Shown here one piece after another: positions 12,675 through 44,500 of a stretch of 64,000 nt of DNA. The first letter of the stretch is position 1, and each line of letters starts with the position of its first letter. A program made the position numbers and the translations under genes. A model generated the notes under the pieces. That model was not told the origin of the DNA and searched no databases. It saw nothing but the letters and a program-made list of their open reading frames with translations. This DNA comes from Salminus brasiliensis. Lineage: Eukaryota; Chordata; Actinopteri; Characiformes; Bryconidae. The DNA is taken from assembly GCF_030463535.1 (NCBI RefSeq), contig NC_132883.1, forward strand, positions 33,273,873 through 33,337,872, given 5' to 3'.

Positions 12675-13227
12675 GTCTATTAAATTGATGGTAGATCTGA
12701 CTGAAATGCATTTATGAAAGTGTAAAAGTGTGGGCTTGGAGGTTAAGGATGCTCACCTTGTAAGGTAACTTGTGGTCTGATCCATTACTGACTGTAAGAA
12801 TTTATTTTTCATTTGTCTGATCACTGAAATAAAAAAAAAAACACTGTTTGTTATTCTCCAATTCAGGATTGGTGAATCCCCTGTACTGTTAAGAAGAGGA
12901 AAGCTATAGGAGGTTATCCAGTCCAGTGCATTCATCATTATGGTAGTCATTCAAGCAGAAGTCTACTTTGGCACAGTTGGTCAATGAGAATGCAATAAAT
13001 ATACATCGCAAGCTTGTGACTTATCTTTCTTTCATTCAAAACAGTTCCTTATTTTTTTCCTTAAGATCAGTTCTAGACAGATTTGCTTTGCATGTCTGTT
13101 CTTTAAGTCACTGATCAGTTCTAACCTTTTCATTTGCATTAATTTCCTAACAAGGAGGTAACAACTGGGTTCTGTAAACTAGTGACTAGTCAGGCTTTTA
13201 ATCAAGGCTTTTAAATGACACAAATTT

Positions 13228-14243
13228 TCTTAGTAAATATATTTCTAAAGGTGGTATTGACATGAAATTCTCACCAGATGTTGGTAACAACTCATCCAAT
13301 CCACACATGTGTTCACACAGACATCAAACTAGCTGTCTATCAATTAAGTTATGTATAATAATGAGAAATGACACAGGGAAAAAGTATTGAACACGTTTAC
13401 TAAAATGTACTTATTACTTCATACAAAAGCCCTTGTTGGTGATAATAGCTTCAAGACGCCTCCTGTATAGAGAAACTAGTCGCATGCATTGCTCAGGCCT
13501 ATCAAATCCTAAAGCTTCCATGGGCTTCAGTTCTTCCCTAGATTTTCAGTTAGATTCAGGTAAGGTAATTGGCTTGGCCATTCTAGCAGCTTTATTTTCT
13601 TTCTCTGAAACCAATTGAGAGTTTCCTTGGCTGTGGGTTTGGGATCATTGTCTTGCTGAAATGGCCACCCCCGTTTTCATCTCTGTACATTTGTCCATTC
13701 ATCCTTCCTTCAGTTATATGAAGCATGCCAGTACTGTATTTTTTGGGGTGATAGGCAGTGCCTTTTGAACTCCAAACATGGCTTGTTTTATGGCATCCAA
13801 AGAGTTCAATTTTGGTCTCAACTGACCAGACTATATTCTCCCAGTATTTCACAGCTTGTCTAAATGTTGATGAGCAAACTTTAGCCACGCTTCAACATGT
13901 TTTTTCTTCAGCAATGGAGTCTTGCATGGTGAGTGGCATGGCATGGTGTGACAGGGCATGGAGGTTGAGTTATTTGAAACAATTGTACCTGCTGATTCTA
14001 GGTCTTTCTGTAGCTCTCAATAGGTGGTCATTGGGACTTGGACAACTCTTCTGATAATTATTTTCACTCCTCTGTCTGAAATCTGTCTGGTTTATATGTT
14101 TAATTCTCTCTGTCATTACTCATTACGCATAACTTATTTATGAGCATGGTTACTTTGCGTGTTTGGATTGAATAGGTTGTTACGGACAGCTGGTGAGAAT
14201 TTCATGTTAATAGCACCTTTAGAAATATGTTTATTTTTTGTGA
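13228..14243 (-). mobile_element. Decayed Tc1-like transposon with terminal inverted repeats
   Basis: Inverted arms lie at about 13231-13310 and 14160-14240: GACATGAAATTCTCACCAG on the left and CTGGTGAGAATTTCATGT on the right. Between them the minus strand encodes pieces of a Tc1-family transposase, including IVWSVETKIELFG (about 13800-13840) and, in another frame, [14 protein letters not shown]. In active members the first motif normally reads VWSDETK, so a catalytic Asp is replaced by Val. With that, the frameshift and the internal loss, the element is dead. Confidence 0.85.
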
Positions 14244-14245
14244 AG

Positions 14246-14905
14246 TACAAATATAATATCTAATTATGTCACCTTTAGCAGCAACAACTGCAACCAAACC
14301 CTTCCTATAACTGGAGAAGTCTTTCACTAAATCTTGGCCCACTCTTTCCTCCAGAACTGCTTAAATTCAGGCATGCTGAAAGACTAAACTGCCTATTACA
14401 AAGTCAAAATGCCACTCTAAAAAACTTATTTTGAATTGGACTGAATTGGCTCTTTTGCCAATTTCTTTATGGCCCAATTGCACATGAGCTTCAGTTCACA
14501 GGATTATGATAATAGTCCTGCAATTATACTCTGATAGAGCAGAAATTATCATTTTGTTAATTGTAGCATGTTGCCCAGACCATTAAGCAGCAATGCATTC
14601 ACCTACCATTACAGTACATCCACCATGTTTTGGTATGTTTTATTGTGGCATACTTTGTTCTCTTTACACCAGATGTAACGACTGCCTTCTAAATCTTCTA
14701 AATCCACTTTTGGCAAATTATTATTCCAAAAAGCTGGACAAATGTAAGTCTCTATGTTCATCTTGGTTATTACTTTGCAAATCTCCAGAGCAAACCTAAA
14801 AACATTGGTAGCAATTAAACAGTTTAACTCAAATACTTTTGGATCAAACAGTGGTTCATTTTTTAAGGGTTGAACAGACAAGCACTTTTTACTGTGTACC
14901 ATCAT
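14246..14905 (-). mobile_element. Second decayed DNA-transposon fragment
   Basis: The plus strand reads GCAGCAACAACTGCAACCAA and continues with a landscape typical of antisense Tc1-like transposase in fish. The minus strand carries an open stretch of 98 codons (14609-14905) with FDPKVFELNCLIATNVFRFA. I could not find a matching pair of terminal repeats. The exact family and the left border, which abuts the previous element, are uncertain. Confidence 0.5.
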
Positions 14906-14938
14906 AACATAATGGTAGTACTATTATGTTATGATGGT
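14898..14938. repeat. Perfect 16-bp inverted repeat with 9-bp loop
   Basis: Left arm 14898-14913 (ACCATCATAACATAAT) and right arm 14923-14938 (ATTATGTTATGATGGT) are exact reverse complements separated by nine bases. It sits at the edge of the transposon remnant and could be an element end or an insertion scar. The arms are too AT-rich, with no following T tract, to call it functional. Confidence 0.8.
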
Positions 14939-14939
14939 T

Positions 14940-17900
14940 GACCACCATACAGCAATACTCATCATCAGGACTGGGAGAGGTCAGAAAACAGGTAGGCAAG
15001 TATAACAGGCAATTCCATAATCTAAGCTGCAGGACAAAGCAGAGACAAAACCTTGCAGAGACACAAAAAAAGTGCCCGAACACATCAAAGATTGGCAGCA
15101 TGACTTTATGAAGAACACGCCTAACAGAGGTACTTAAGAGATGAGACTCGGATAATGGGCAGAGCTTAGCCCTTGCACAATGGAGCACGTGCATTAGCAT
15201 TGGACTTGTGCGTTAGCTCCCCACTGATGCCAACAGAGGGAGACATTACAACCATTACTACAGCTTAAGGTTAAGTTGACTTTATACAATTTATTAGTAA
15301 ATGGTTTTGACTAGAGGTTTCTTCCTCCAGTTGCTTATTTCTGGAATTGTGTCAAGCTGCTTTTCGACAACATCCCTTGTAAAAAGTGCTATACAATTCA
15401 TTTTGGTTTTGACTTTCTGCAAAAGTATTGCTTACATGCTCATTTTTCCTACACCTTACATACATGTTTTGTCATCCACTAAAAAATACCAGTAGCTGGA
15501 CACCTGTTACTGTACATCTCAAAATCCTTTGGCCAAAAATGCTATCTGTTCACTGTGTTCAAACATTAACAATCAAGACAAGAGAACATTCATTGTCATT
15601 AAACCTAGCTTTGAGGTCAAAGTAGTTAGTAATTGGAAGCCAAAAAGGAGAGAACCGGATGTCTGTCCAGCTGTCCAGTAATGTCTAGTCCACAACACTG
15701 TTACAGAGATTCTGATTTATGCTAAAGTTCTCTGAAGATGAACATTTTGGGAGCTTATTATCAAGATTCAAGTGTAATGATGCAACAACTACACACCATC
15801 AAATAGTTGTAATTGTCTTTAATGAACATATATCCCTTGCAACTGGTAATCAACAAACTACATAAACTACATCAATGTACACGCCTGGAGCAGAACATAA
15901 AACATGGGTAACATACTTCAGCAGTTGTGTAGACACACTCAAGTCTCAGTCTCTCACACACTAATAGGGAGTAGCTCTGCAGAAGTGGTTACAGAAGAAA
16001 TGTAGGTATAAACAGCTGTTCTTGGTTCAGCCTCTACTCAGATTACTAGTACTAATTGTAACATACTCATACGGTGTCATTACTTATATAATATCCTTTA
16101 AGAGCAGTAAAATGAACTTTCCTCAATCAGTCATATCTATCGTCTGATAAAATAAGAATATAAGTGAGACCGTATACACAGATCAAACTGATAGTAGATG
16201 TGTTGAGGGGCAATAGGGCGGGAAGGGAATGGAGTATGGACTGGAAGACAACAGGCATAACAGACACACATCTCTAAACGTCTCGAGAATCTCTAAGAAC
16301 CCTCTAGGTGGACCGAACCAACAACAAATTTCATGGTCAGCAGATACCCCATTCTTAAGCTTCATGCATGCACGCACACACAAGGCTAGCAGACCATGTG
16401 TTTTAAAGTGCTTGAGCAAAACACTCAGCATAACCTTCACATTTTTCCTTTCTCCTATCCTGATTGACTGATCAGGATGTCACCAGAGAAAGAGGACCTC
16501 TTATTCAGTACCGACCGATAATAAAGTGATTATAGCACTTGATATAGCGAGATAACTTTAACCTCAGGTCAGTTTTAATATTGGAAGAACAAGCAATTTG
16601 TTGTTTCATAATGAAACCCAACTTTAGTCCATTAGGTAAGCTGATAGATCTTGCTGCTGAAGCCATTTTTAATATAATGATGCAAAGTCCTTTTCTTATA
16701 ATGCTGATATGATTGAACGTAACTAGATGCCATTTCTAATAGCATTTACAATGATGTTAGAGTATCTGGAGGTAGTCAGTACATGGACACAGCATGTGTA
16801 TCATGTGTACACATCAACACATTCACGCCTGCAGCTTCATATTAGTAATATAGAGGCGTGCAAATGAGCACACACAGATTTGCATGGCGGTGGTAGGTAT
16901 GGACAGCGGCTATTTTTAAGGCTCAGCAAAAGACTACGGGGAAGAGTGCAGAAGATTCTCCAGTGGCTGCAGCTGTTTTGTGTTTCTGGTTTCTGATTCA
17001 CTAAAGGCTTCAGTACATGTTAGAATGTTTGCACATTTCTGTTATTCCATTGTATGTACTAATGCAACCTCAGCAAATCAGATCCAAAAATGTATATGTG
17101 TGTCTAAATATATAAATAATGCTTTTTTAACTATACAGAACAGACATGCAGAAGTGCAGTGAAATTTACAAGACAGGACTATAAGAGAGAGGGCTGGAAA
17201 CAGTAGGTTGTGACATGGAGAGAAACCACTGAGTAATATACAGTATAAGACAGGACAGAGCAAGGAGGTCTGGGAAGTGGAGTTCTGCAAGTTCTGAGTC
17301 GGCGAAGGGAGCGGACAGCATGCAGAAAATTGGAATCTGTAGTGAAAGAGAAAAGAAAATATAAAGGGACACACAAAAGAACAGAAAGCGGTTAGACAGA
17401 AGACAAAGCTAAAGAGTACAATTTACTAATACGTTGATAACAGACATATGTAATTGGACTACATTTTTGTGTTCTCACTATCCATTGGTTTCTGTTAGCA
17501 GGTCATTTTGCTTCTGGTCAAACCAAATCAAATGGTACAGTCCAGTCCAGCTTTATAGTGTTTGTTGTGTTCCTGAGTGCCATACAAACAGCCATGCCAT
17601 TTTTTCCTGGTGCATCATACAATGACTTGGGTGTTAAAAAAGTGTTAAGGGTGAAGTATATGAATAATATTCATATATGTGAAAAAAACTGATATGACTA
17701 ATACAATTAAATAAAAAAATCTTATGACCTAAATTACAGATTCAAAAAACATTTTATACTCTAATTTTAGCATTAGTCCTATAAACAAACATATGCCTTT
17801 CTTTCTATATTTTCTGTTTAGTAAATTCATTATTATTTGGCTTTCTAAGAGTTTCTCTTATTGTTCTGAAAATATAAAAAATAATAGTAAATAAATCTCT

Positions 17901-18013
17901 TTAGATTTTAAAAATCAGAAATGTATACATGTGTTTTGCTCATTAGTGTTTTAGCATAGGTGTTTATGTATATGCATGTACATGCATTGTATATGTTTAC
18001 CTGTATAAGGTGA
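14940..18013. other. Intergenic plus kif5a 3' UTR
   Basis: No coding gene recognised. The right part, just below 18014, must contain the kif5a 3' UTR (minus strand). A minus-strand AATAAA occurs at 15290-15295, 2.7 kb from the stop, but no convincing nearer signal was seen, so the UTR end is unknown. The left part, about 14940-15640, has scattered transposon-like sequence. Confidence 0.45.
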
Positions 18014-37795
<19,782 letters not shown>

Positions 37796-38240
37796 GATGA
37801 ACACTGAGCGAGACTCAAGAAAATCGGACTACAAAAAAAGAAACAATGGTCGTGTGAAAAAAACGGCTGTTGAATATGTCTGAAACATACAGCGCTTAAA
37901 AAAAGAACGGCATAAAAAATCTGTCAGTGAAAGCTTACGTAGCGTAAATATCGAGGAGCCGATGGGGACGATGTCGAACAGTTGTTTAGATTAAAGGTGT
38001 AGCTGCGCAGTAAACCGGTTAAAAACGTTGCTCTTCGCCTGCTTGTTTTTCGATGTTGTTCTTGGCGAAGGTGAAGTGGCTCTTGTGTAGGGCGAAGGAT
38101 GCTGTGCTGCCTTTAGCCACTCGGACGCCAGGGCGTGGTCTACTCTGCTGCTGTTAAAGCGGTACTCGCATCCGCGCTGCTGTTTTTTCTCCCACCCGTT
38201 GTCAGACAGAGCCCTTTCCTGCGCCTGGATTGGCTGACAT
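37796..38240 (-). promoter_or_regulatory. kif5a: kif5a 5' UTR and CpG-rich promoter region
   Basis: Upstream of the start codon on the minus strand, CpG frequency rises sharply (37920-38200 has GCGCAG, CGGACGCC, CATCCGCGCTGC and similar) and falls after about 38240. That fits a CpG-type promoter of a neuronal gene. No TATA box was seen and the transcription start cannot be placed. Confidence 0.5.
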
Positions 38241-38839
38241 GATCTGGTTTACCGTAAGAAGCAATCTATAACAAACTGTAGACGGCGAGCAAAGGAGGCA
38301 TGGACATTGTAACGAAGCGTGACAGTAACAGTTCAGGAACAAGAATGGTACACATAAACATAAAAAACATAACATAAAAAACGATGTATGTCTCCTGTTT
38401 TCTTTGAGCATTTAACTGAATATGAATATGTCTCAGATGGTGAAAAACATTTTTGTAGTAAATAAATATGTAATGTGTAATAAAGCCACACTAGCTGATC
38501 ACTGAATCAAATTAGGCCTGAGTAACAGTAAGTTGACAAAGCAGTTTATTGAACATGGAATGGAAATGTCTTTACATGTAACCATTATGTCCACATTTAT
38601 GTTGATTTCACTGTTGGAATTATCATTTTTATGTGCACAGGATGATTTCATGAACTGGAATGCTCAACGTGGAGGTAAAATTAGACCTGTTTAATAGTGA
38701 CCCTCAAGGCTCAGTAAGTCAATACTCAGAAAACCAACCCAAACCAGCTAATGGAAACACAGATTCTGCTCCATAATGGACATGATTGTTTACACAATTA
38801 ACCTGGTGCAGTTGTCAGCTGCACTTATCCAGTTTTATT

Positions 38840-39330
38840 CTGCAGATCTACCTTTTTTACCACATTCTAAGGGATCTTCAATTGGATTCGGATTTGGAGA
38901 CTGGGAGGGGCACCGAAGAACACTGAGCTCATTGTTATTCCAATTAAACTAGTTTAAGAGGATTTTTTGTGAGAAGGTGCACAATCATGCTAGAAATAGG
39001 GGACATTGTGGTCATGAAGGGATCCACATGGTCAGCAACAATCCTCAAATAGTCTATGACATTACGCATGAACAAGCTCAGCAAGTCTATCTGTCACCAA
39101 CAATCATGCAGCTCTCAAAATCACTGAGATCACATTTCCGACCCCTTTCTGATGGTCAATGTGAACATTGCCTGACTTGGCCTGTATCTGCAAAGCTCTT
39201 GTCATTCCTCACAAACTGTAAGTTAAGCTCACATTTCTGTGCTAGGCCAGGAAAATATAGTCGCCTGCTGCCCTATGAATGTCCAATAAGACACTGTGCC
39301 CTGTGATGTGATTGGCTTGCCGTGTAGACT
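38840..39330. mobile_element. Probable transposon-derived repeat
   Basis: ATTCTAAGGGATCTTCAATTGG followed by TGCTAGAAATAGGGGACATT and GTCACCAACAATCATGCAGC resembles fish DNA-transposon remnants. The one long frame (38977-39306) has no recognisable protein. No terminal repeats were found. Confidence 0.35.
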
Positions 39331-39792
39331 ACTAGCCAATCCCTGCAGAACATGTCTGAATATGGGTGGGAAAAAAACATAAATACTGTCCCAGTGTGAA
39401 GTTTGTGTTAAAAAGACACCGATTCTGCAGCTTTACAACAATGACAAAGCAAATTGTTCAACAGGATAATGTTAATGTTTAAGACGTGTACTTAACATTT
39501 AAATCAGACAGAACGTACATATACTTCAGTGCATAGCCTATTTAAATGCAGCACTGATGCAGTTGCTTTTGTCTGATTAAAGAAAGCCTAAGCGGTCAGT
39601 GAGATTACACCATCTGAATCATACCTTCTCAGAACTCTAGACTGTTCTGAGGAGGACATTAAGTATTGATCAGACTCTAAAACCAGCAGATCAGCAGCAC
39701 ACTGACTTTAGTGGGACAGATGCGGGGTGGGGATGTCAAATTCTTCTAATGCCCTTTAAACATAGAATAGACTTTTAGGAATATGTGGCTTT

Positions 39793-40080
39793 AAAGCAAC
39801 ATTATGTAGCATGTTTATCTTAAAATATCAGCCTTAAAATCATTGTGGTGCTCTACTGTCTTGTAAAAGAGAGAATAGTGCATCTATCATTGAAACTTCA
39901 CTCTGAACGTCTGCTACTTCACCACTTTACTTTGGTTGCGTCAGGCAGTCATATTTGAGTAAAATCCTGTAATATTACTCTACCTCAACAATCTACATGA
40001 TGCAATCAACAATCTACAATGCAAGAACCACATATTATCACTATAATAGCACTACGCAAGAAACACATTTTATCCATTGA
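39793..40080. repeat. Dispersed MITE-like repeat copy
   Basis: It shares the first 60 bases or so with the copy at 28355 (GCAACATTATGTAGCAT, then TTAAAATATCAG) and later sequence with 19610 (GTAAAATCCTGTAATATTA). Confidence 0.5.
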
Positions 40081-40794
40081 TGAGAGCAAGGCATCCAGGT
40101 ACGTTACCCTTGCATAATGTCCCCACCCCTTTTTGGGTGGAAAACACTAGCTCTAATTTGACTGGCGGTAAATACAAATTTCCAGGCATTTGACAATTTA
40201 GGTAAGCATTCCTTTTGGATTCATAGGAGTGCAAAACCTACGGCCAGCCAGGCAAACAATCATATGTTGTTGCTGGTCAATGATTTAAAAAAAGAAAGAA
40301 AAAAGAAAGAAATAGGGGCCGACGAGTGTCCTTTCAGTATGCCTCTGTTTACAGGCTAACATTAAACTGGAATTTCCCTGGCTTTTCATTTTGTTCCATG
40401 CTCTGCTCTTTCAGTGTAGCATCAACATTCAGTACACTGACTTTTAACATTAACTGTTGATTTTAGCATTATTAACTGATCTGTGATTTACACAGATGTA
40501 CATGTATCACCATTAGAGAGTACCTCTCTGTGGCCTCTTGCTTTTTAGGGAAGTAAAGAAAATTTTAAACTAATGTCAACTTAATGTTTTTGTCACAAAA
40601 AAAAGAACTAACTGAATCTGTAGTTTTCACATATGGATTGAATACAAACATTTGCTCCTATTAGCTCTTTAGTGAAAACAGATTTTAAACCATAAGTATT
40701 AATGATCATTATGCTAATGCAGATGAGAGCGGTGTGTAAATGTGTGGCCCTTAATTTCAGGCATGGTTGATTGTGAAAGCTGTGCTTGTGAGTG

Positions 40795-40797
<3 letters not shown>

Positions 40798-40838
<41 letters not shown>
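40798..40838. repeat. (GA)n microsatellite
   Basis: Pure GA run about 280 bases upstream of the presumed stac3 first exon end. Confidence 0.95.
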
Positions 40839-40839
<1 letters not shown>

Positions 40840-40899
40840 ATAGAGGAAAGTAACCGAGTGTCTTATTACCCTTCGTCATCCACCATCTGAGGCATCCAG

Positions 40900-40905
40900 C
40901 AGCTG
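40900..40905 (+). promoter_or_regulatory. CAGCTG E-box upstream of stac3
   Basis: CAGCTG is the MyoD/myogenin-type E-box, and stac3 is a skeletal-muscle gene. A single six-base match about 220 bases from the presumed first exon end is suggestive only. Confidence 0.2.
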
Positions 40906-41069
40906 TCTGAACTGCTCAATGTGATAGACAGACGAACACACACACTCACACTCACACCCAATGCCCATTTTAGTGACCAATAGAACCACTGTACACACAC
41001 ACACAGCCAGTAAGGAAATTGATAGCCTCAGCTAGCATCTGACCAGAACAATCTGGACTTCTGAGTTAA

Positions 41070-41120
41070 ACCTCTAACTCTGATCTGCCAGCTAGATTTT
41101 AAACCTAGTCCATTCAACAG
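41070..41120 (+). other. stac3: Presumed stac3 5' noncoding exon (3' border only)
   Basis: CATTCAACAG|GTATGTG is a good donor at 41120/41121. It lies before the acceptor (AATAACAG) at 41491, which opens the exon carrying the start codon. The left border is unknown; the given start is arbitrary. Confidence 0.4.
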
Positions 41121-41532
41121 GTATGTGTGGCTTACATTGCTTCAATGGGTGTTTGTATGTGTGCCTGTTTGTATTTGTGTCCATGTGTCTGTCACTCTCA
41201 GAGTGATACAGAGTCACACCTGAACCTTCTCTGAAAGTTTAATTGTTGTGTGACAAATTCAGTGCTGCTTTTATTTATTGTAACAGAGTGAACATGTATG
41301 TTACATACATGTAACTCTTATTATCTGCTGTAACTCTGCCTGACATGAGACCCAAATTTAGCCTGGCTGAGGTATAGGCTTCTCTGCCCAGGAATAGAAG
41401 TTGTGTACGTGTGTGTTTGTGTGTGTGTAAACTATTCCTTTCAAATTAAAATTGTAACTTCTTTCTCTGTTACTACCTACTGCAATAACAGAGTGACCAC
41501 AGCCAAAGACCACACAGCTTCACCTTAGCACC

Positions 41533-44500
41533 ATGGCTCAATATGACCAGTGAGTATACCTGACTGTCCACCTCTGTCACCAGTTCTTTCTTTCTTTCTT
41601 TCTTTCTTCTTATTTTATTTTTTTTTTCTTTCTTTTGTTTTGTTTGTTTGTTTTATTCTTTTTATTCGTTTGTTATAGTATTCTTTTATCTTTCTTTTCT
41701 TTTATTCTTTCTTCCTTTCTTTCTTTTTGGTTTATTGTTTGCTTCTTTCTTTTCATTTTTTTGTAATAGTTTATATGTATCTTTCTTTTTGTTTATTTGT
41801 TTTCTTCTTTCTTCTTCTTTTTATTCATTTGCTTGCATTTGTTTGTTATATTTTACTTTGATCTTCCTTTATTTTTACTTATTTCTTTCTTTCTTTTATT
41901 CTTTCTTTCTTTCTTTTGTTTACTTGTTTACTTTTTCCTTTTTTCTTTTTTGTCTTTTTCTTTATTTTCTTTTTTGCTTATTATTATTTAGCTTTTTTTA
42001 ATTTACTTCTTTCTTTTCATTTATTTTGTATATGTTTACTTTATTATTTTTGTTTATTCATTTGCTTCTTTCCTGCTTTCTTCCTCTATTTTTTTTTTTT
42101 TGGTTACTTGTATGCTTCTTTCTTTCTTTTTCTGTTCCCTCAGACTTGAAGATAAGGACTCACTGGACATTCATGATAACCCACCAGTACCTGAAAATGT
42201 GGTCCGAGAGGATGAAAACACTGTTTGTATCTAAATCTCACATTTTTGTTTTGAGAATAACTTAGCATTCACAATGTGCTACAAAATGAATTTCAATGAT
42301 GGCCAGTATGAGACAATAAAAAGATCATTTTACATAGAGCATTATTATAGGGAACAGAATTTAACAAGGCAGTGAACAATTTTGCAAGCCTCATTATGTG
42401 TATGAGCTCACTGCTGTGCCCCAAAAGTGGCGCACTACATAGTGAATAGGGTACAGTTTCAGACACCTTAAGCCTGTCCTGCTAAAACATTAATTAGCAC
42501 AGGGAAGAAAACAAGGAACATATTGACAAACTTTACAGCGTTAAGATACACATTTGAGGAGTTGGTCAAGAGTCTTGTCAAAAATTGACAAACAGCAAAA
42601 ATGGAGATGAAGGCTGACAGCAAGGATTTAGTCCTTGGCTGAGGTTTTGTTAAGATCAGCTAGCAAAGGGGGAATCAGCTCAGTCATGAACAATGCTACA
42701 ATGCTTTTAACCTTGTAGAAGTCAATATCTACCAAATTCAATGCATTAATATTGACAATTGATTGATTTACTGCTGGATTTTTTATTAACTAATGATTTT
42801 TTGTTACCAGTTATTGAGCTCTCTTGTTAGTCGCCTATGTCGCTGTATGGTAGATCTGTGATCCATAGACAATTTTTAGAGCTAAAAACCTATAGGAAAA
42901 TATCCAAGTTGTTCACCAATTAACATGGCACATTTCATGTAAGAAAGGGACAAACGTTGATGCAGTATATTATAATATATAGTATAATAGTATATTTAAC
43001 AGACATACTGTCTTTTGTTCTTTTTGTCTCTCAGGTGTATTTTGTATATGATGAAGAGGTAGAGGAAGAAGAGGCTCCTCCACCCCCTACTCCTGAGCCT
43101 GTAGTGCTGGTTAACGACAGGCCGCATAAGTTTAAGGACCACTATTGCAAGAAACCAAAGTTTTGCGATGTGTGTGCTCGGATGATTGTCCGTGAGTATG
43201 ATTAGCACACAAGCCAAAGGTTTTACATATCATGTGAGAAAGTCCTCAACTCACAAATAGTGTCCTCAATATAGTTTTCTTAAGGTAAAGGGTTACTTGT
43301 TTCAGACTGAAGCAAAGTTGAATCTATATGCAACTTACTGAAGTGGCTCAACATAATTATGGTGAAGTACATAGAGTTACTCCAGGAATAACAAAGACAA
43401 TTTGAAATAATCTAATGTACAAAGTGGTAATGACTACACATCTCAATTATAGTCATAAAGAGCAAGCCACATTTTTCTTTCTATTTTCCTTCTCATCATT
43501 TATTTTTGCACAACCATTTTTCAAAGTCTCTTTATCCCTTAGACAGGGTGTTTCTGTTACTGGGCCTATAAGATGGATCTAAGATTCTATGATATGATAT
43601 ATATGCCCTGTATTTTGCCTCATTCAAAAGGCTCCTGAGAACTTCAATATGAATGGGCGGGGCTAAACTGGGCTGTTTGTACCATATTACTTTAAACTTT
43701 ATTTAAATAAAGCACAGTTTGGTTTATTTTAGTTTTATTTGACTTTAGTATAGTTTAGTTTTATTTATTTTCAGATTAGGAATCTATTTTACTAGGAATC
43801 CTAGTCTGCAAATTGAAATATTTTATTGATAGTTGTAGTGTGACCTGCTATATTGTTACACTCTGAATCATAGACAGCAATTTACCACATATCCTTAATA
43901 GGTCATTCAATAGACAATAGATCAAGAGATCTGGGCTACTCATTAGAAATCTGGGAGCATTCATCAAGGTCTTATGAGACCTTACAGTTCACTTTAAATC
44001 ACCCCTCAAATATTTAACTTTAAGTAAGGAAATTTGTGTTTGGTGGATTATTTCTTTGTTGTAACACTTCCATTTTAGAGAGTATGTGGGTTGTGGCCAT
44101 AAAAAAATGGCCAAATCTTCTCTACCATTGGCAAACAGCTTATTTTTCTGTTGCTGTTGACACTTGTTTTGAGCTTCTGGTACCCCCAGGTGCCACCTGT
44201 GAGCATGGGCCCTGCTACAGTGGTCAGAAGGTGTCTGCTTGAAGAATCGGCATGCCACATTTGACTGATCTCAATAGGGCCCGTGCCATATGGCAACTTC
44301 AAGCTGGTACAGGTACCACAGGCTTCTATAGATTTGCAGTCATGGTTTGCAGGACAATATGCCCAACAGCTATCTACCCAGACAATCTGGAACAGACTGC
44401 ACACAGCCAACTTCAGGTCTCATCGGGCTGCTAGAAGGCCTGCCATGACTGTCCTTTACCGTCAGGCACATTTGCTCTGAAGTCGGCATCTCCCTCACTG

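Larger units (their letters stand above)
10660..12960 (+). repeat. Tandem segmental duplication, about 1.1-1.2 kb unit, each with one exon
   Basis: Two diverged units run roughly 10660-11800 and 11880-12960. Matching landmarks in the same order are TCATGGTGAACTGATGTGCT (10672) and TCATGGTGAACTGATGTACT (11887); exons 11230-11385 and 12349-12522; CTCCAAAGCATTCTG after each exon; and TTATTCTCCAATT (11718 and 12852). The exons encode related peptides ending INSSNASALRTVQS and INHSNASALRAVQS. The second exon has a six-codon insertion near its start. Confidence 0.85.
38241..41069. other. Intergenic between kif5a and stac3
   Basis: The two genes are divergently transcribed (kif5a minus, stac3 plus) about 3 kb apart. 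The gap holds two repeat-like stretches, a GA microsatellite and AT-rich DNA. No coding exon was recognised. Confidence 0.55.

Noticed and set aside
41648-42149. Series of Phe/Leu-rich plus-strand frames
   Set aside because: Translation of the TTTC/TTTA low-complexity tract in the stac3 intron.
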